Source of the DNA: Gilvimarinus chinensis DSM 19667
GTDB lineage: Bacteria > Pseudomonadota > Gammaproteobacteria > Pseudomonadales > Cellvibrionaceae
Direction of reading: 5' to 3'
Length of the DNA stretch: 64,000 nt
Assembly: GCF_000377745.1 (NCBI RefSeq)
Contig: NZ_KB898708.1
Location: 186,001 to 250,000, forward strand
Shown here piece after piece: positions 20,674-28,784 of this stretch (positions are counted from its first letter, which is position 1; each line of letters begins with the position of its first letter). Under the pieces are notes generated by a model. The model saw only the letters and a program-made list of their open reading frames with translations, ran no database searches and was not told the DNA's origin. Made by a program: the position numbers and the translations under genes.

Positions 20674-21120
20674 AAACCTTCCCTATACACCGCAGAGGCG
20701 TCGGCTTCTACTTTGAGTACCGCTAAGATAAGCTCGGTTGAATGCTGCATAAACCAACGCTTTTCTTAAGCATTAGCCGTGCCGAGCTTCAGTATAGAAA
20801 AGGATTGTTGTTTCTGTATGACAAATTTCCAACAAACAAACACTAAATTCTTACACCCATTAAACACAGGCGTTAATGCTGCCTAACGTTGGTGCGAGGT
20901 GAGCATTGAGCGCGTATTTTCAGTGCATGGCTGAGCTTAGGGTAGGGCCCTGAACGTGGCACTGAAGTGGTGGAAGGAGAAAATGGGGGCATACCAATAG
21001 ACTCGCAGCTGCCAATATTTTAGGGCGTGAAGCTGTCCCCAATCAGGACGGCGTAATGCTCTGGGTAAGCGTTCAGCTAACCGGTTGCCATTTTTAAACT
21101 TGACGATACCTGCGCTTCAC
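20674..21120. other. Intergenic region without a recognisable gene
   Basis: 447 bases between two minus-strand genes. The only item I can point to is a KOPS-like octamer GGGTAGGG at 20940-20947 (plus strand). No good reading frame, tRNA or clear terminator was seen. The first 100 bases next to 20673 presumably hold the promoter of the GH15-like gene. Confidence 0.5.
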
Positions 21121-21606
21121 TTACTGCAAGGTGTGTAGACGTTTTTCTTCTAGTGCCAGCATGAGCTGCATCCAGTAATCCACCTGAGCAATCGGTTTAA
21201 AGGCAACGTCAAGTAACGGGGCCAGCTGTTTTTGGGCGCGGCTTAATGAATAATGGGGTTCTAGTTGCCGCTTCACCACTTCGATTAATTCATCAATATG
21301 AATCGAATGCTGAGCCTTTCGGCACACGTAAATTAATTCAAGAGAGAGCTTCAAATACTGTTCAATATCCGCCGGAGAAACCGTATTTTGCTGAAGCAGG
21401 GTTTCGGTGCTCTCCAAAGCCGTTCCCAAAATCGGAATTGCCTTACTCCACTGGGAGGAACATACTGCCTGGCGACCCTCGAGGTGTAAGCGTTTAACCA
21501 GCGCTCGGCAGCGAGTTGAGTTGTTACACGCCAGAGCCTTGTGTCTGGCGCAAAGAAAGGCGTTTTTGGGGTTATGCGGCGTTGGCACTGGCGTATTCCG
21601 CAACAA
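21121..21606 (-). CDS. Helical protein of unknown function, paralogue of the OrfX-like protein next to fumC
   Basis: Up to 161 residues and highly helical. It aligns by eye along its whole core with the protein at 23174-23623: IEQYLKLSLELIYVCRK versus IERYLRAALELIYAMRK, and LLDVAFKPIAQVDYWMQLML versus LIDVAFSPIRDVDDWVCLLL. The open frame begins at TTG 21604-21606 inside the flavodoxin gene (35-base overlap). The real start is uncertain (GTG at 21586-21588 is another choice) because no ribosome site stands out. Translational coupling to the flavodoxin and a shared iron-stress role are inferred. Confidence 0.65.
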   Translation of the reverse strand: MLRNTPVPTPHNPKNAFLCARHKALACNNSTRCRALVKRLHLEGRQAVCSSQWSKAIPILGTALESTETLLQQNTVSPADIEQYLKLSLELIYVCRKAQHSIHIDELIEVVKRQLEPHYSLSRAQKQLAPLLDVAFKPIAQVDYWMQLMLALEEKRLHTLQ

Positions 21607-22120
21607 CTTGATTAACCCAAGCGTCCACTCGCTCGTCGGTCAACTCAAACTGCTGGTCCTCATCGATACCTAGCCCAACGAAATGCGTACGCGCCTCATT
21701 CAAAGCAAGAGATTCATCAAAATCATAGCCCTTGGTGGGCCAGTACCCAATTACCGAGGCGCCTGCTTTAAGGACGCGCTCATGTAACCAACCTACGGCG
21801 TCTAAAAAATAAAAGCCATAACCACGTTGATCACCTAAACCGTAAAGCGCCACGGTTTTTCCCGATAATTTTGTGGCTAAAATTTGCTCTTCAAATTCTT
21901 CCCAATCTTCCTGTATACCACCAAAATCCCAAGTGGGAATACCCATGATAATAAAGTCAAAACCTTCGATTTCTTCCGCGGAGGTGTCAGTAACATTAAT
22001 CATCTCTACGATAACGCCATGCGCAGCGAGGGCGGTGGTTATTTTTTCACCCACCTCTTCGGTGTTTCCCGTGTCGGTACCAAAAATTAAACCAACGTTG
22101 GCTTCGGTAATATCAGCCAT
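21572..22120 (-). CDS. fldB: Long-chain flavodoxin
   Basis: FMN-binding electron carrier that replaces ferredoxin when iron is short. 182 residues. The phosphate-binding loop is GTDTGNTEEV (14-23), and the flavin-stacking loops are IPTWDFGGIQEDW and YGLGDQRGYGFYF. The wording of these loops and of GYWPTKGYDF is closer to E. coli FldB than FldA, and the long-chain insert is present. A Fur-box-like sequence about 85 bases upstream supports iron regulation. It is first of a two-gene unit with the OrfX paralogue. Confidence 0.88.
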   Translation of the reverse strand: MADITEANVGLIFGTDTGNTEEVGEKITTALAAHGVIVEMINVTDTSAEEIEGFDFIIMGIPTWDFGGIQEDWEEFEEQILATKLSGKTVALYGLGDQRGYGFYFLDAVGWLHERVLKAGASVIGYWPTKGYDFDESLALNEARTHFVGLGIDEDQQFELTDERVDAWVNQVVAEYASANAA

Positions 22121-22204
22121 GCTGAACTCCGTTCTTTCTGTAAACCAATTTTAAAGAGGTAATACTGTCTGCTCAGCACCTCGGTATAGGTTGCGCAGAA
22201 TAGT

Positions 22205-22223
22205 GCAAATGAAAACAATTATC
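22205..22223 (-). promoter_or_regulatory. Fur-box-like site upstream of the flavodoxin
   Basis: Plus-strand GCAAATGAAAACAATTATC. Its reverse complement matches the classic 19-base Fur consensus at 13 positions by my count, with an intact GATAAT half. It is the weakest of the four sites in this region, but its position before an iron-stress gene supports it. Confidence 0.5.
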
Positions 22224-22325
22224 AACTCTGTTTGAGTAAAGTGGAGGGTCATGCCTTTTTAAGGCTGGTTATCAATCTAAAACGTTGAATTTTTGGGGGC
22301 GAGAGCAAGTTCAACTGAGATGGAA

Positions 22326-22368
22326 GCCAGCCCGAGAAGGATTTAAACCCACGGTAGGCTGGCTTTTT
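22326..22368 (+). terminator. Hairpin with T run between the yceI-like gene and the flavodoxin
   Basis: GCCAGCC at 22326-22332 and GGCTGGC at 22357-22363 are followed on the plus strand by TTTTT. No plus-strand gene ends here, so its polarity does not fit the minus-strand neighbours well. It may still stop read-through from yceI as a plain stem-loop. Confidence 0.4.
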
Positions 22369-22378
22369 ACGCGGTTTT

Positions 22379-22966
22379 TCAGTGCTCCACTTTAAATGTC
22401 CAAACGCCGGTTACCGGCACAACAGGCTCAATACTCTTGAGGCCCGCAATGGACTGTAACTGCTGGATACCTTCCAGCAGAGCGAAATCTGAGGCGTTAA
22501 TTAAAATGGGCGATCGGGTGGACACCAAAAGGGAGTGGCTATTTAGCTTGGTAACGGATAATCGTGCTGGCACCGTCTGACTTTCACCGTGCAGGGTTAT
22601 ATTCAGCTCAAGGTCTAACGCTTTTGGCTCATCGATGGTCAGCTCATCCAAAAAATCCGCCCCGAGTTGTGCACTCAGGAGGGCTGTAGGAAATTGCTCG
22701 GTTGAAAAAAAAATGTCACGAAGGCGCTGATCACGGAGTTCAATTAAGGTGTCGACACTGCTCAAGTCTACCGTTATATCGACCTTGCCTTTGTCGTCTA
22801 CGTTGGCCGAAAAGCGGGTAAATTGGCTGGTTTCGGCAATTACATCATTTTTTACGCTGACAAAGTGTAAGTCAGATTGTTCAGACACCAAAGACCAGTG
22901 TGCCAATGCTGGAAGGCTGGCGACAGATAATAAGACAAGGGTTGAAAGAGCTTTCGCGGCACGCAT
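22379..22966 (-). CDS. YceI family periplasmic lipid-binding-like protein
   Basis: 195 residues with a cleavable signal peptide ending near LPALAHW, then a lipocalin-like beta-barrel of the YceI type (WSLVSEQSDLHFVSVKND, VDITVDLSSVDTLIELRDQRLRDIFF, VTGVWTFKVEH). Family members bind polyisoprenoid or similar lipids in the periplasm; the ligand here is unknown. The gene is single. A near-palindromic Fur-box-like site lies about 55 bases before the start, which would make it iron-regulated along with its neighbours. Confidence 0.85.
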   Translation of the reverse strand: MRAAKALSTLVLLSVASLPALAHWSLVSEQSDLHFVSVKNDVIAETSQFTRFSANVDDKGKVDITVDLSSVDTLIELRDQRLRDIFFSTEQFPTALLSAQLGADFLDELTIDEPKALDLELNITLHGESQTVPARLSVTKLNSHSLLVSTRSPILINASDFALLEGIQQLQSIAGLKSIEPVVPVTGVWTFKVEH

Positions 22967-23019
22967 AGTTAAGGCCTCTTTGAATATTGCGCGGTTAGGG
23001 ATCGGGCTATCCTAGTTCT

Positions 23020-23038
23020 AATGATAACCCTTATCAAG
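23020..23038 (-). promoter_or_regulatory. Fur-box-like site upstream of the yceI-like gene
   Basis: TGATAACCCTTATCA at 23022-23036 is a 7-1-7 dyad with one mismatched pair. It matches the TGATAATnATTATCA form of the Fur box at all but a few positions. The rest of 22967-23173 holds no gene. Confidence 0.6.
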
Positions 23039-23173
23039 CCGCCGTTAGTGCACCGGTTATTGAATAAACAGTCAACCCTACACTGGCCCGGCAGGTGGCT
23101 TTTAAAACGGTTGCGGTTGTTCACCCCGACGCCTTGTGTCGCTATAAAAGCTGCCATAGGGATCAGTTAAATG

Positions 23174-23623
23174 TTAATGGGGCATACTCTGGCCTGAGTT
23201 TTCGTAACTGAGCAACAGGCAGACCCAATCGTCCACATCGCGGATAGGTGAAAAGGCAACGTCAATCAAGGGTGCTATAACGGCCTCGGCAGGCATCGGC
23301 GCTAACAATGGCTGCAATCGCTGCTTGATGGTGTCGATAAGCTGGCTTACATCCGTTTCCGGTTTGTACTTACGCATAGCGTAAATCAATTCAAGAGCCG
23401 CACGTAAATAACGCTCAATGGCAAACTTTTGCGTGGCTGGGTCCATTAACATGGTGTCGGCAACCTCCAGCGCCGTGGCATAGTCTTTCACCGCCAGCCC
23501 CCACTGTTGCGCTTGTAAATGCTTACGTGCTTTTGTTTGTAACCGGCAGCCGAGTACACCCGCCTCTAAGGGCTGCTGCCAGTAGGCTTGTGAAGACGAG
23601 TGTGTTGTTGTTGATTTATCCAT
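23174..23623 (-). CDS. OrfX-like protein encoded after fumC
   Basis: 149 residues, all-helical, with no signal peptide or membrane segment. It follows fumC by nine bases, so it is co-transcribed. In Pseudomonas the iron-regulated fagA-fumC-orfX-sodA operon has a small protein of unknown function in the same place, and I infer equivalence from context only. It is a paralogue of the protein at 21121-21606: the C-terminal core LIDVAFSPIRDVDDWVCLLL and the helix IERYLRAALELIYAMRK are shared. No sodA follows here. Confidence 0.75.
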   Translation of the reverse strand: MDKSTTTHSSSQAYWQQPLEAGVLGCRLQTKARKHLQAQQWGLAVKDYATALEVADTMLMDPATQKFAIERYLRAALELIYAMRKYKPETDVSQLIDTIKQRLQPLLAPMPAEAVIAPLIDVAFSPIRDVDDWVCLLLSYENSGQSMPH

Positions 23624-23632
23624 GGCGAAGAC

Positions 23633-25003
23633 CTAATCGGTTAATTTTTTTGGATCCAATAATTGAGACAACTTCTCTTTACTCAAATCTGTCATTTCAG
23701 CTGCCACATCAACAATAGGGCGGCCACTTGCGTAAGCCGCTTTTGCGATTTCAGCCGCCTTTAAATAACCGACGATCGGGTTAAGCGCGGTCACCAAGAT
23801 AGGATTGCGAGTCACAGACTCTTGTAGTCGTTGCTCGTTTACCTTGAAGCCAGTGATGGCCTTATCGGCCAACAGGGCACTTATGTTGCTCAACATGGTG
23901 AGGCTATTGATAAGGTTGTGAGCGATGAGTGGCAGTGCAACATTGAGCTCAAAATTGCCGGACTGACCGCCAAGGCTAATGGCTGCGTCATTACCAATCA
24001 CCTGGTAACCCACCATTACAGCTGCCTCTGGAATTACAGGATTGACTTTACCCGGCATAATAGAAGAGCCGGGCTGTAACGCTTGCAGCTCTATTTCACC
24101 TAACCCTGCCAAGGGCCCTGAGTTCATCCAGCGCAAATCATTGGCAATCTTAATCACACTGACGGCTACGCCTTTAAGCTGGCCCGATAAAGCCACCGCC
24201 GTATCCTGACTGCTTATATGAGCAAAAAAATTCTCTGCAGGGGTAAAGTTAAGCCCCGTAACACGGCTTAAGTGAGAGCAGAAACTCGAGGCAAATAGCG
24301 GTGGTGCGTTTACCCCGGTACCGACTGCTGTACCTCCTTGGGCAAGGCTTTGCAGCTGAGGTTGTAGAGCCGTCAAATTGCTAATGTGCTGCTCTATTTG
24401 CCCTGCCCAGGCATTAATTGGCTGGCTCATGCGCACAGGCATGGCATCCATCAGGTGGGTACGGCCAGTCTTGACGTGCTGCTCCACCTGCTGCGCTTTA
24501 CGGCGACAACTGTCTGCCAGATGCTTTAGGGCGGGCAAAAGGTCAGAGACAAGCAACATTGCCGCACTGAGGTGAATGGCGGTCGGAATGACATCATTAC
24601 TGCTTTGACTGCAATTGACATGGTCATTCGGGCTAACGCTTTTACCACAGCTTTTGCTCGCCAAGGTGGCCAGCACTTCGTTGGCATTCATATTACTGCT
24701 GGTTCCCGAGCCAGTTTGAAACACATCAACCGGAAAGTGGTGTAGTAGGGAAGGGTCTGTTTGCAGTTTGTCAGCCGCATCTACAATTGCATTAGCGATA
24801 TCATTGTCGAGGGTGCCCAGCTCGGCATTGGCTTTCGCCGCTGAGCTTTTAATAAAGAGTAGGCCGCGAATAAAGGCCTCTGGAAGTCCCTGACCGCTAA
24901 CGGGAAAGTTATTGACTGCGCGCTGCGTCTGAGCCCCGTACAGAGCGTCGAGGGGAACCTCCAAATCACCCATGCTGTCGGTCTCGATGCGAGTATGGCT
25001 CAT
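23633..25003 (-). CDS. fumC: Class II (iron-independent) fumarate hydratase
   Basis: Fumarate to L-malate in the TCA cycle, without the iron-sulfur cluster of class I fumarases, so useful under iron limitation or oxidative stress. 456 residues, close to E. coli FumC (467), with the superfamily signature GSSIMPGKVNP and the active-site stretches SGTSSNMNANEV and KTGRTHLMDAMPV. Unusually for a fumarase, the usual TGRTHLQDA-like segment reads LMDA. A perfectly palindromic Fur-box-like site lies about 100 bases upstream. Confidence 0.93.
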   Translation of the reverse strand: MSHTRIETDSMGDLEVPLDALYGAQTQRAVNNFPVSGQGLPEAFIRGLLFIKSSAAKANAELGTLDNDIANAIVDAADKLQTDPSLLHHFPVDVFQTGSGTSSNMNANEVLATLASKSCGKSVSPNDHVNCSQSSNDVIPTAIHLSAAMLLVSDLLPALKHLADSCRRKAQQVEQHVKTGRTHLMDAMPVRMSQPINAWAGQIEQHISNLTALQPQLQSLAQGGTAVGTGVNAPPLFASSFCSHLSRVTGLNFTPAENFFAHISSQDTAVALSGQLKGVAVSVIKIANDLRWMNSGPLAGLGEIELQALQPGSSIMPGKVNPVIPEAAVMVGYQVIGNDAAISLGGQSGNFELNVALPLIAHNLINSLTMLSNISALLADKAITGFKVNEQRLQESVTRNPILVTALNPIVGYLKAAEIAKAAYASGRPIVDVAAEMTDLSKEKLSQLLDPKKLTD

Positions 25004-25099
25004 GGTGTTACCTCTGATGACATTGAAATTATTTCGATCCGTATACCGAGGTTGCTACATTGTGCTCTGTTGTCAAGCACATGACTGCATGCTCACACA

Positions 25100-25118
25100 A
25101 ATGATAACGGTTATCAAT
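25100..25118 (-). promoter_or_regulatory. Fur-box-like site upstream of fumC
   Basis: TGATAACGGTTATCA at 25102-25116 is a perfect 7-1-7 palindrome (TGATAAC / GTTATCA) in the divergent intergenic region, on the fumC side. Confidence 0.7.
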
Positions 25119-25188
25119 ACTATTTTTGGGGATTGAGACCCAACCTGCTTTACAGTGTAAAAATATTGCGAAGATTCAGCCCAGCCAA

Positions 25189-25207
25189 TAAAATGAGAAT
25201 CATTATC
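25189..25207 (+). promoter_or_regulatory. Fur-box-like site upstream of the PepSY operon
   Basis: TAAAATGAGAATCATTATC matches the 19-base Fur consensus at 16 positions by my count. It is the strongest site in the window and lies 48-60 bases before the first gene of the plus-strand iron operon. Confidence 0.8.
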
Positions 25208-25254
25208 GAGATTCCTGTTAATCTCAAATAACGCAATCAAGAATCAAATTAAGC

Positions 25255-25860
25255 TTGGGGGTTGAATTGAGTTTTGGAAGCCTGCGCCAGTGGCATTGGG
25301 TCAGCTCGGCCATTTGCCTGGTGGGAATGCTGTTGTTTGCCGTAACAGGTATCACGCTCAATCATGCCCATCAAATTCCCGCGCAAAAGACGTCTACCAA
25401 TCTTGAAGGCACCCTCGACGCCGAAATACTTAACCACCTGGTGCAGCCAGAAACCGATAGCGGCCCTTTGCCTCGTGAACTCAGGTTAGAAATTCGCCGT
25501 ACTATAGGCGTCTATATCTCCAACGCCGTTGAAGCTGAGTGGTATGAGGACGAGATCTACGTCCCTTTGCCTCGTCCAGGTGGAGACGCCTGGATGAGTG
25601 TTGATCTGGAAACGGGCGATGTTGTCTATGAGGAAACCAGCCGAGGTGTTATCGCGTATCTCAATGACCTTCATAAAGGGCGCAATACTGGCGTAGCCTG
25701 GAGCTGGTTTATTGATGTTTTTGCGGTGGCTTGCGTGGTGTTCTCGGTCACGGGCCTGTGGCTCTTGATTCGACTACAGAAAACACGCCCCGGCACATGG
25801 CCTGCCGTTGCCTTTGGCGTATTGGCTCCACTGATTATTATTATTTTATTTGTTCACTGA
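25255..25860 (+). CDS. PepSY-associated transmembrane protein, first gene of an iron-uptake operon
   Basis: About 200 residues: an N-terminal membrane helix with WHWVSSAICLVGMLLFAVTGITLNHAHQI (the H-W and N-H residues are typical of PepSY_TM proteins), a periplasmic PepSY-like domain (DAWMSVDLETGDVVYEETSRG), then two more helices (AWSWFIDVFAVACVVFSVTGLWLL and the C-terminal LLAPLIIIILF-type segment). Such proteins accompany TonB siderophore receptors and are thought to reduce ferric chelates. No ATG is present; TTG at 25255 or, more likely, TTG at 25267 (five bases after a GGGGG run) starts it. Confidence 0.75.
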   Translation: MGVELSFGSLRQWHWVSSAICLVGMLLFAVTGITLNHAHQIPAQKTSTNLEGTLDAEILNHLVQPETDSGPLPRELRLEIRRTIGVYISNAVEAEWYEDEIYVPLPRPGGDAWMSVDLETGDVVYEETSRGVIAYLNDLHKGRNTGVAWSWFIDVFAVACVVFSVTGLWLLIRLQKTRPGTWPAVAFGVLAPLIIIILFVH

Positions 25861-25884
25861 ATGGCAAAAGGACGCTGTACCCTT

Positions 25885-26394
25885 ATGAACCTAAGTAAAC
25901 GTTTTTTCCCTTTGGCTTTATTAACTGGCGCTTGTGCCCCGTTAATGGCCACTGAATTGACAGTTGATATCGAAATTCCAGAAATGGATGTTGCCGAATA
26001 CCACCGCCCTTATGTGGCGATTTGGCTGCAGAACAAAGACAGTAAAGCCGTCACCAACGGCGCTGTTTGGTATCAGATTGACGACGACGGTGAAGGCGAA
26101 AAATGGCTGAAAGACATGCGCTTGTGGTGGCGTCGAAGCGGTCGTTCGCTGGAAATGCCCATCGATGGCGTCACCGGCCCGACTCGTAAGCCCGGCATCT
26201 ACCAAGTCGACCTCAGCCACCTGACCGAGGAGCTAGAGCCAGGACAATACGAGCTCTATATAGAGGCCTCTCGCGAGGTGGGCGGCCGCGAGCTTTTGAA
26301 TGTTGATTTTGATTGGCCGGTAAAAAAAGCGCAGACGTTAAGTGCGCAAGGCGAAACAGAACTGGGCAAATTAACTGTTACTTTTAACCCTTAA
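25885..26394 (+). CDS. DUF2271 domain exported protein
   Basis: About 169 residues. The ATG at 25885 gives a clean signal peptide (MNLSKRFFPLALLTGACAPLMATE); the frame also holds an ATG at 25861 directly after the previous stop, which would add eight non-signal-like residues. The mature part is beta-rich with YVAIWLQNKDSKAVTNGAVWYQ and RLWWRRSGR, matching DUF2271 as I remember it. DUF2271 genes recur between PepSY and DUF4198 genes in iron-uptake clusters; the biochemical role is unknown, and a periplasmic location is inferred from the signal peptide. Confidence 0.75.
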   Translation: MNLSKRFFPLALLTGACAPLMATELTVDIEIPEMDVAEYHRPYVAIWLQNKDSKAVTNGAVWYQIDDDGEGEKWLKDMRLWWRRSGRSLEMPIDGVTGPTRKPGIYQVDLSHLTEELEPGQYELYIEASREVGGRELLNVDFDWPVKKAQTLSAQGETELGKLTVTFNP

Positions 26395-26413
26395 TAAACC
26401 ACAGGAGTTGGTT

Positions 26414-27235
26414 ATGAAATTTAAAAAATCACTGGCTATTCTCATGGCATTAGCCTTACCCATGGCGGCCGAAGCGCACCGTTTTTGGGTTTTGCCTGCC
26501 GCAACCGTTTTGTCTGGTGACGACCCTTGGGTGACAGTGGATGCTGCGGTCTCGAACGATATTTTCTACTTCAACCATTTTCCTCTTAAGGCTCATTTTT
26601 TGACCGTTGTTAAGCCTGGCAGATCAAACGGCGAAATGCTGAATGTGAGCGAAGGCAAACACCGCACGACCTTTGATTTAAACTTGACGGAAGAGGGCAC
26701 CTATAAGGTGTTAATGGATTCCAGTGGTTTGCGTGCCAGCTGGGAAACCGAAGACGGTCAACGCAAATTCTGGCCCGGCCGTGGCGAGAAGCCCGAGCCA
26801 GGTGACTTTGAAAAGAAAGTACCTAAGCAAGCCAAAAACTTAAAGGTGAGCCACTCATCCACCAAGCTTGAAGCCTTTATTACCGCCGGCAAGCCCACCG
26901 ATACCGTGCTGGCCTTGAACAATCAAGGCCTCGAGATGAAAGCCTCAATTCACCCTAACGATTTATTTACCGGCGAAGCGGTAGAGCTGCAATTTTTCAT
27001 GGATGGTGATGCCGTAGAAGGCGTTGAGCTGGTGATTATTCCTGACGGCATGCGTTACCGTGACTCGCAAGAGGCCATTGAGCTGACCACAGACTCCAAC
27101 GGCAAAGTAAGCGTTGAATGGCCTCACGCGGGCCGCTATTGGTTAGAAGCTGAGTACGAGGACGACAAAGCCAAAGCGCCGGCCACAACGCGTAGCGGCA
27201 AATACATTGCTACTTTAGAAGTTCTTCCCCAGTAA
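26414..27235 (+). CDS. DUF4198 domain periplasmic protein
   Basis: 273 residues. A signal peptide ends at AAEAHRFW, so the mature protein begins with His. The body is Ig-like beta-rich (PWVTVDAAVSNDIFYFNHFPL, GRYWLEAEYEDD). DUF4198 proteins are often linked with metal uptake, and the N-terminal His could be a metal ligand. The ATG at 26414 follows ACAGGAG by six bases; the in-frame TTG at 26408 is less likely. It is third in the operon (19-base gap upstream, 4-base gap downstream). Confidence 0.78.
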   Translation: MKFKKSLAILMALALPMAAEAHRFWVLPAATVLSGDDPWVTVDAAVSNDIFYFNHFPLKAHFLTVVKPGRSNGEMLNVSEGKHRTTFDLNLTEEGTYKVLMDSSGLRASWETEDGQRKFWPGRGEKPEPGDFEKKVPKQAKNLKVSHSSTKLEAFITAGKPTDTVLALNNQGLEMKASIHPNDLFTGEAVELQFFMDGDAVEGVELVIIPDGMRYRDSQEAIELTTDSNGKVSVEWPHAGRYWLEAEYEDDKAKAPATTRSGKYIATLEVLPQ

Positions 27236-27239
27236 GCGA

Positions 27240-28760
27240 ATGGCTGAGTTAGAACGCATAGCGCTGGCAGTAATGCTGGCGCTTTTGTTTTTATTATTCA
27301 CCTGGTTTTCGTTTCACCGCCATCACAAGCGCAATGGCGCGCCTGATAGCAAAACCATGGGTGATCTTGTAGTGGCCTACGCCAGTCAAAGTGGGCGGGC
27401 TCACGCCTTGGCCGAGCAGTGTGCTAACGGCTTTTCTGGTAAGGCCAGCCTTCTCAGTCTTAACCAATTAACACCACAGCATTTATCGCAAATAAAAACG
27501 CTGTTGGTTTTTGCCAGCACTTACGGCGAGGGCGAGGCGCCGGATAACGGAGCATTATTCGAAAAGGCCTTGCAACCCAAAAGCGGCAAAGAGTTTGATA
27601 TAAAGCCCTTTCAGTTTGCGGTGATTGCGTTAGGCGATTCTTATTACACGGATTTCTGTTCGTTTGGTTATAGAATTCACAGCGAGCTGGAAAAACGTTT
27701 AGCCAAGCCATTAATGGAATGCATCACACTAGATGCCAGCGCCCCTGAACAAGAACATACAGCTTTGCTGCAGGTGCAGAAATTAGTGCAAGACCTGGGC
27801 GGAGAATTTTATGCTGACAAGGCCGAAAAAAACGTTATCGCTAAGCGCTACACGGTTAGTTTACAGTCGCGTAAACACCTAAATAAAAACAGTCCGGGCG
27901 CGGGGTTGTACTGGTTAGAACTTAGCAGTACAAACGCTTTGCACTACAGTGCGGGAGACATTGCTGAGGTTTTTCCTCGACAGAATCTTTCCGCTTGCCA
28001 CGCGCAGCTGACGGCAATGGGTATTACTGTAAAAAAACGTGTCACCGTTAACGGTCAGTCACTGCCAGTATTGAACTGGCTGGCATCACGTCAGTGGCCG
28101 CTGCCCGAAAAACCAGAACAGTCAACGGTGCAGCAATGGTTGCAGAGTCTGCCTGAAGTTGCGCCCCGTCAATACACCATCGCCAACGCCTTTAAAAAAG
28201 GCAGCCTAGAATTAGTCGTGCGGCAAAACATTAATGAGCAAGGCGAGCTGGGTTTGGCGTCCGGTTGGTTAACCGAACAGCTGGAAGAGGGTGCAGAGTT
28301 GGATATTGCCATCCGCGACAATCAGGAGTTTCATACCCCACCTGCAGAACAGCCATTGATTTTAATCGGCAATGGTTCAGGTATCGCCGGGTTGCGCGCT
28401 CATTTGCAGCACCGCTCAAACACCGGAGGTGAACCTTGCTGGTTGCTTTATGGCGAGCGCAACGCTAAGGCAGACCGTCCATTCGCTAAGGAAGTAACCG
28501 AGCTGCAGACGTACGGCGTTATTCAGCAGCTGGATTTGGTGTTCTCGCGCAATGGTGAGCAATCGGAATACGTGCAGGATCGTTTGCGTCAGCGCAGCGA
28601 TTTACTGCTGCAGTGGCTAGAACGCAATGCGTGTATTTATGTCTGCGGAAGCCGCAAGGGTATGGGCCAGGGCGTTCACGATGCATTGCAAGCTCTGGTT
28701 GGTGAAGAGCGCTTGCAGCAGTTGCAAGCTCAAGGTCGTTACCGGCGCGATGTCTATTAG
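27240..28760 (+). CDS. Membrane-anchored FMN/FAD flavoprotein reductase (sulfite reductase flavoprotein / CPR type)
   Basis: 506 residues: one N-terminal membrane helix (IALAVMLALLFLLFTWF), a flavodoxin domain (YASQSGRAHALAEQC and STYGEGEAPDN bind FMN), an FAD domain (RQYTIANAF is the FAD-binding RxYS/T-type motif), and an NAD(P)H domain (LILIGNGSGIAGLRAHL, YVCGSRKGMGQGV), ending in an aromatic residue (Tyr). It would carry electrons from NADPH through FAD and FMN, presumably to the PepSY protein or a ferric siderophore at the membrane. No sulfite reductase hemoprotein gene is near, so sulfite reduction is unlikely. Confidence 0.82.
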   Translation: MAELERIALAVMLALLFLLFTWFSFHRHHKRNGAPDSKTMGDLVVAYASQSGRAHALAEQCANGFSGKASLLSLNQLTPQHLSQIKTLLVFASTYGEGEAPDNGALFEKALQPKSGKEFDIKPFQFAVIALGDSYYTDFCSFGYRIHSELEKRLAKPLMECITLDASAPEQEHTALLQVQKLVQDLGGEFYADKAEKNVIAKRYTVSLQSRKHLNKNSPGAGLYWLELSSTNALHYSAGDIAEVFPRQNLSACHAQLTAMGITVKKRVTVNGQSLPVLNWLASRQWPLPEKPEQSTVQQWLQSLPEVAPRQYTIANAFKKGSLELVVRQNINEQGELGLASGWLTEQLEEGAELDIAIRDNQEFHTPPAEQPLILIGNGSGIAGLRAHLQHRSNTGGEPCWLLYGERNAKADRPFAKEVTELQTYGVIQQLDLVFSRNGEQSEYVQDRLRQRSDLLLQWLERNACIYVCGSRKGMGQGVHDALQALVGEERLQQLQAQGRYRRDVY

Positions 28761-28784
28761 GGCCAGTATGGCTAAGAGGTTGTT

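Noticed and set aside
27240-28760. Calling the flavoprotein a true sulfite reductase subunit (cysJ)
   Set aside because: No hemoprotein partner or sulfur-assimilation gene is nearby, the protein has an N-terminal membrane anchor, and the operon is iron-linked.
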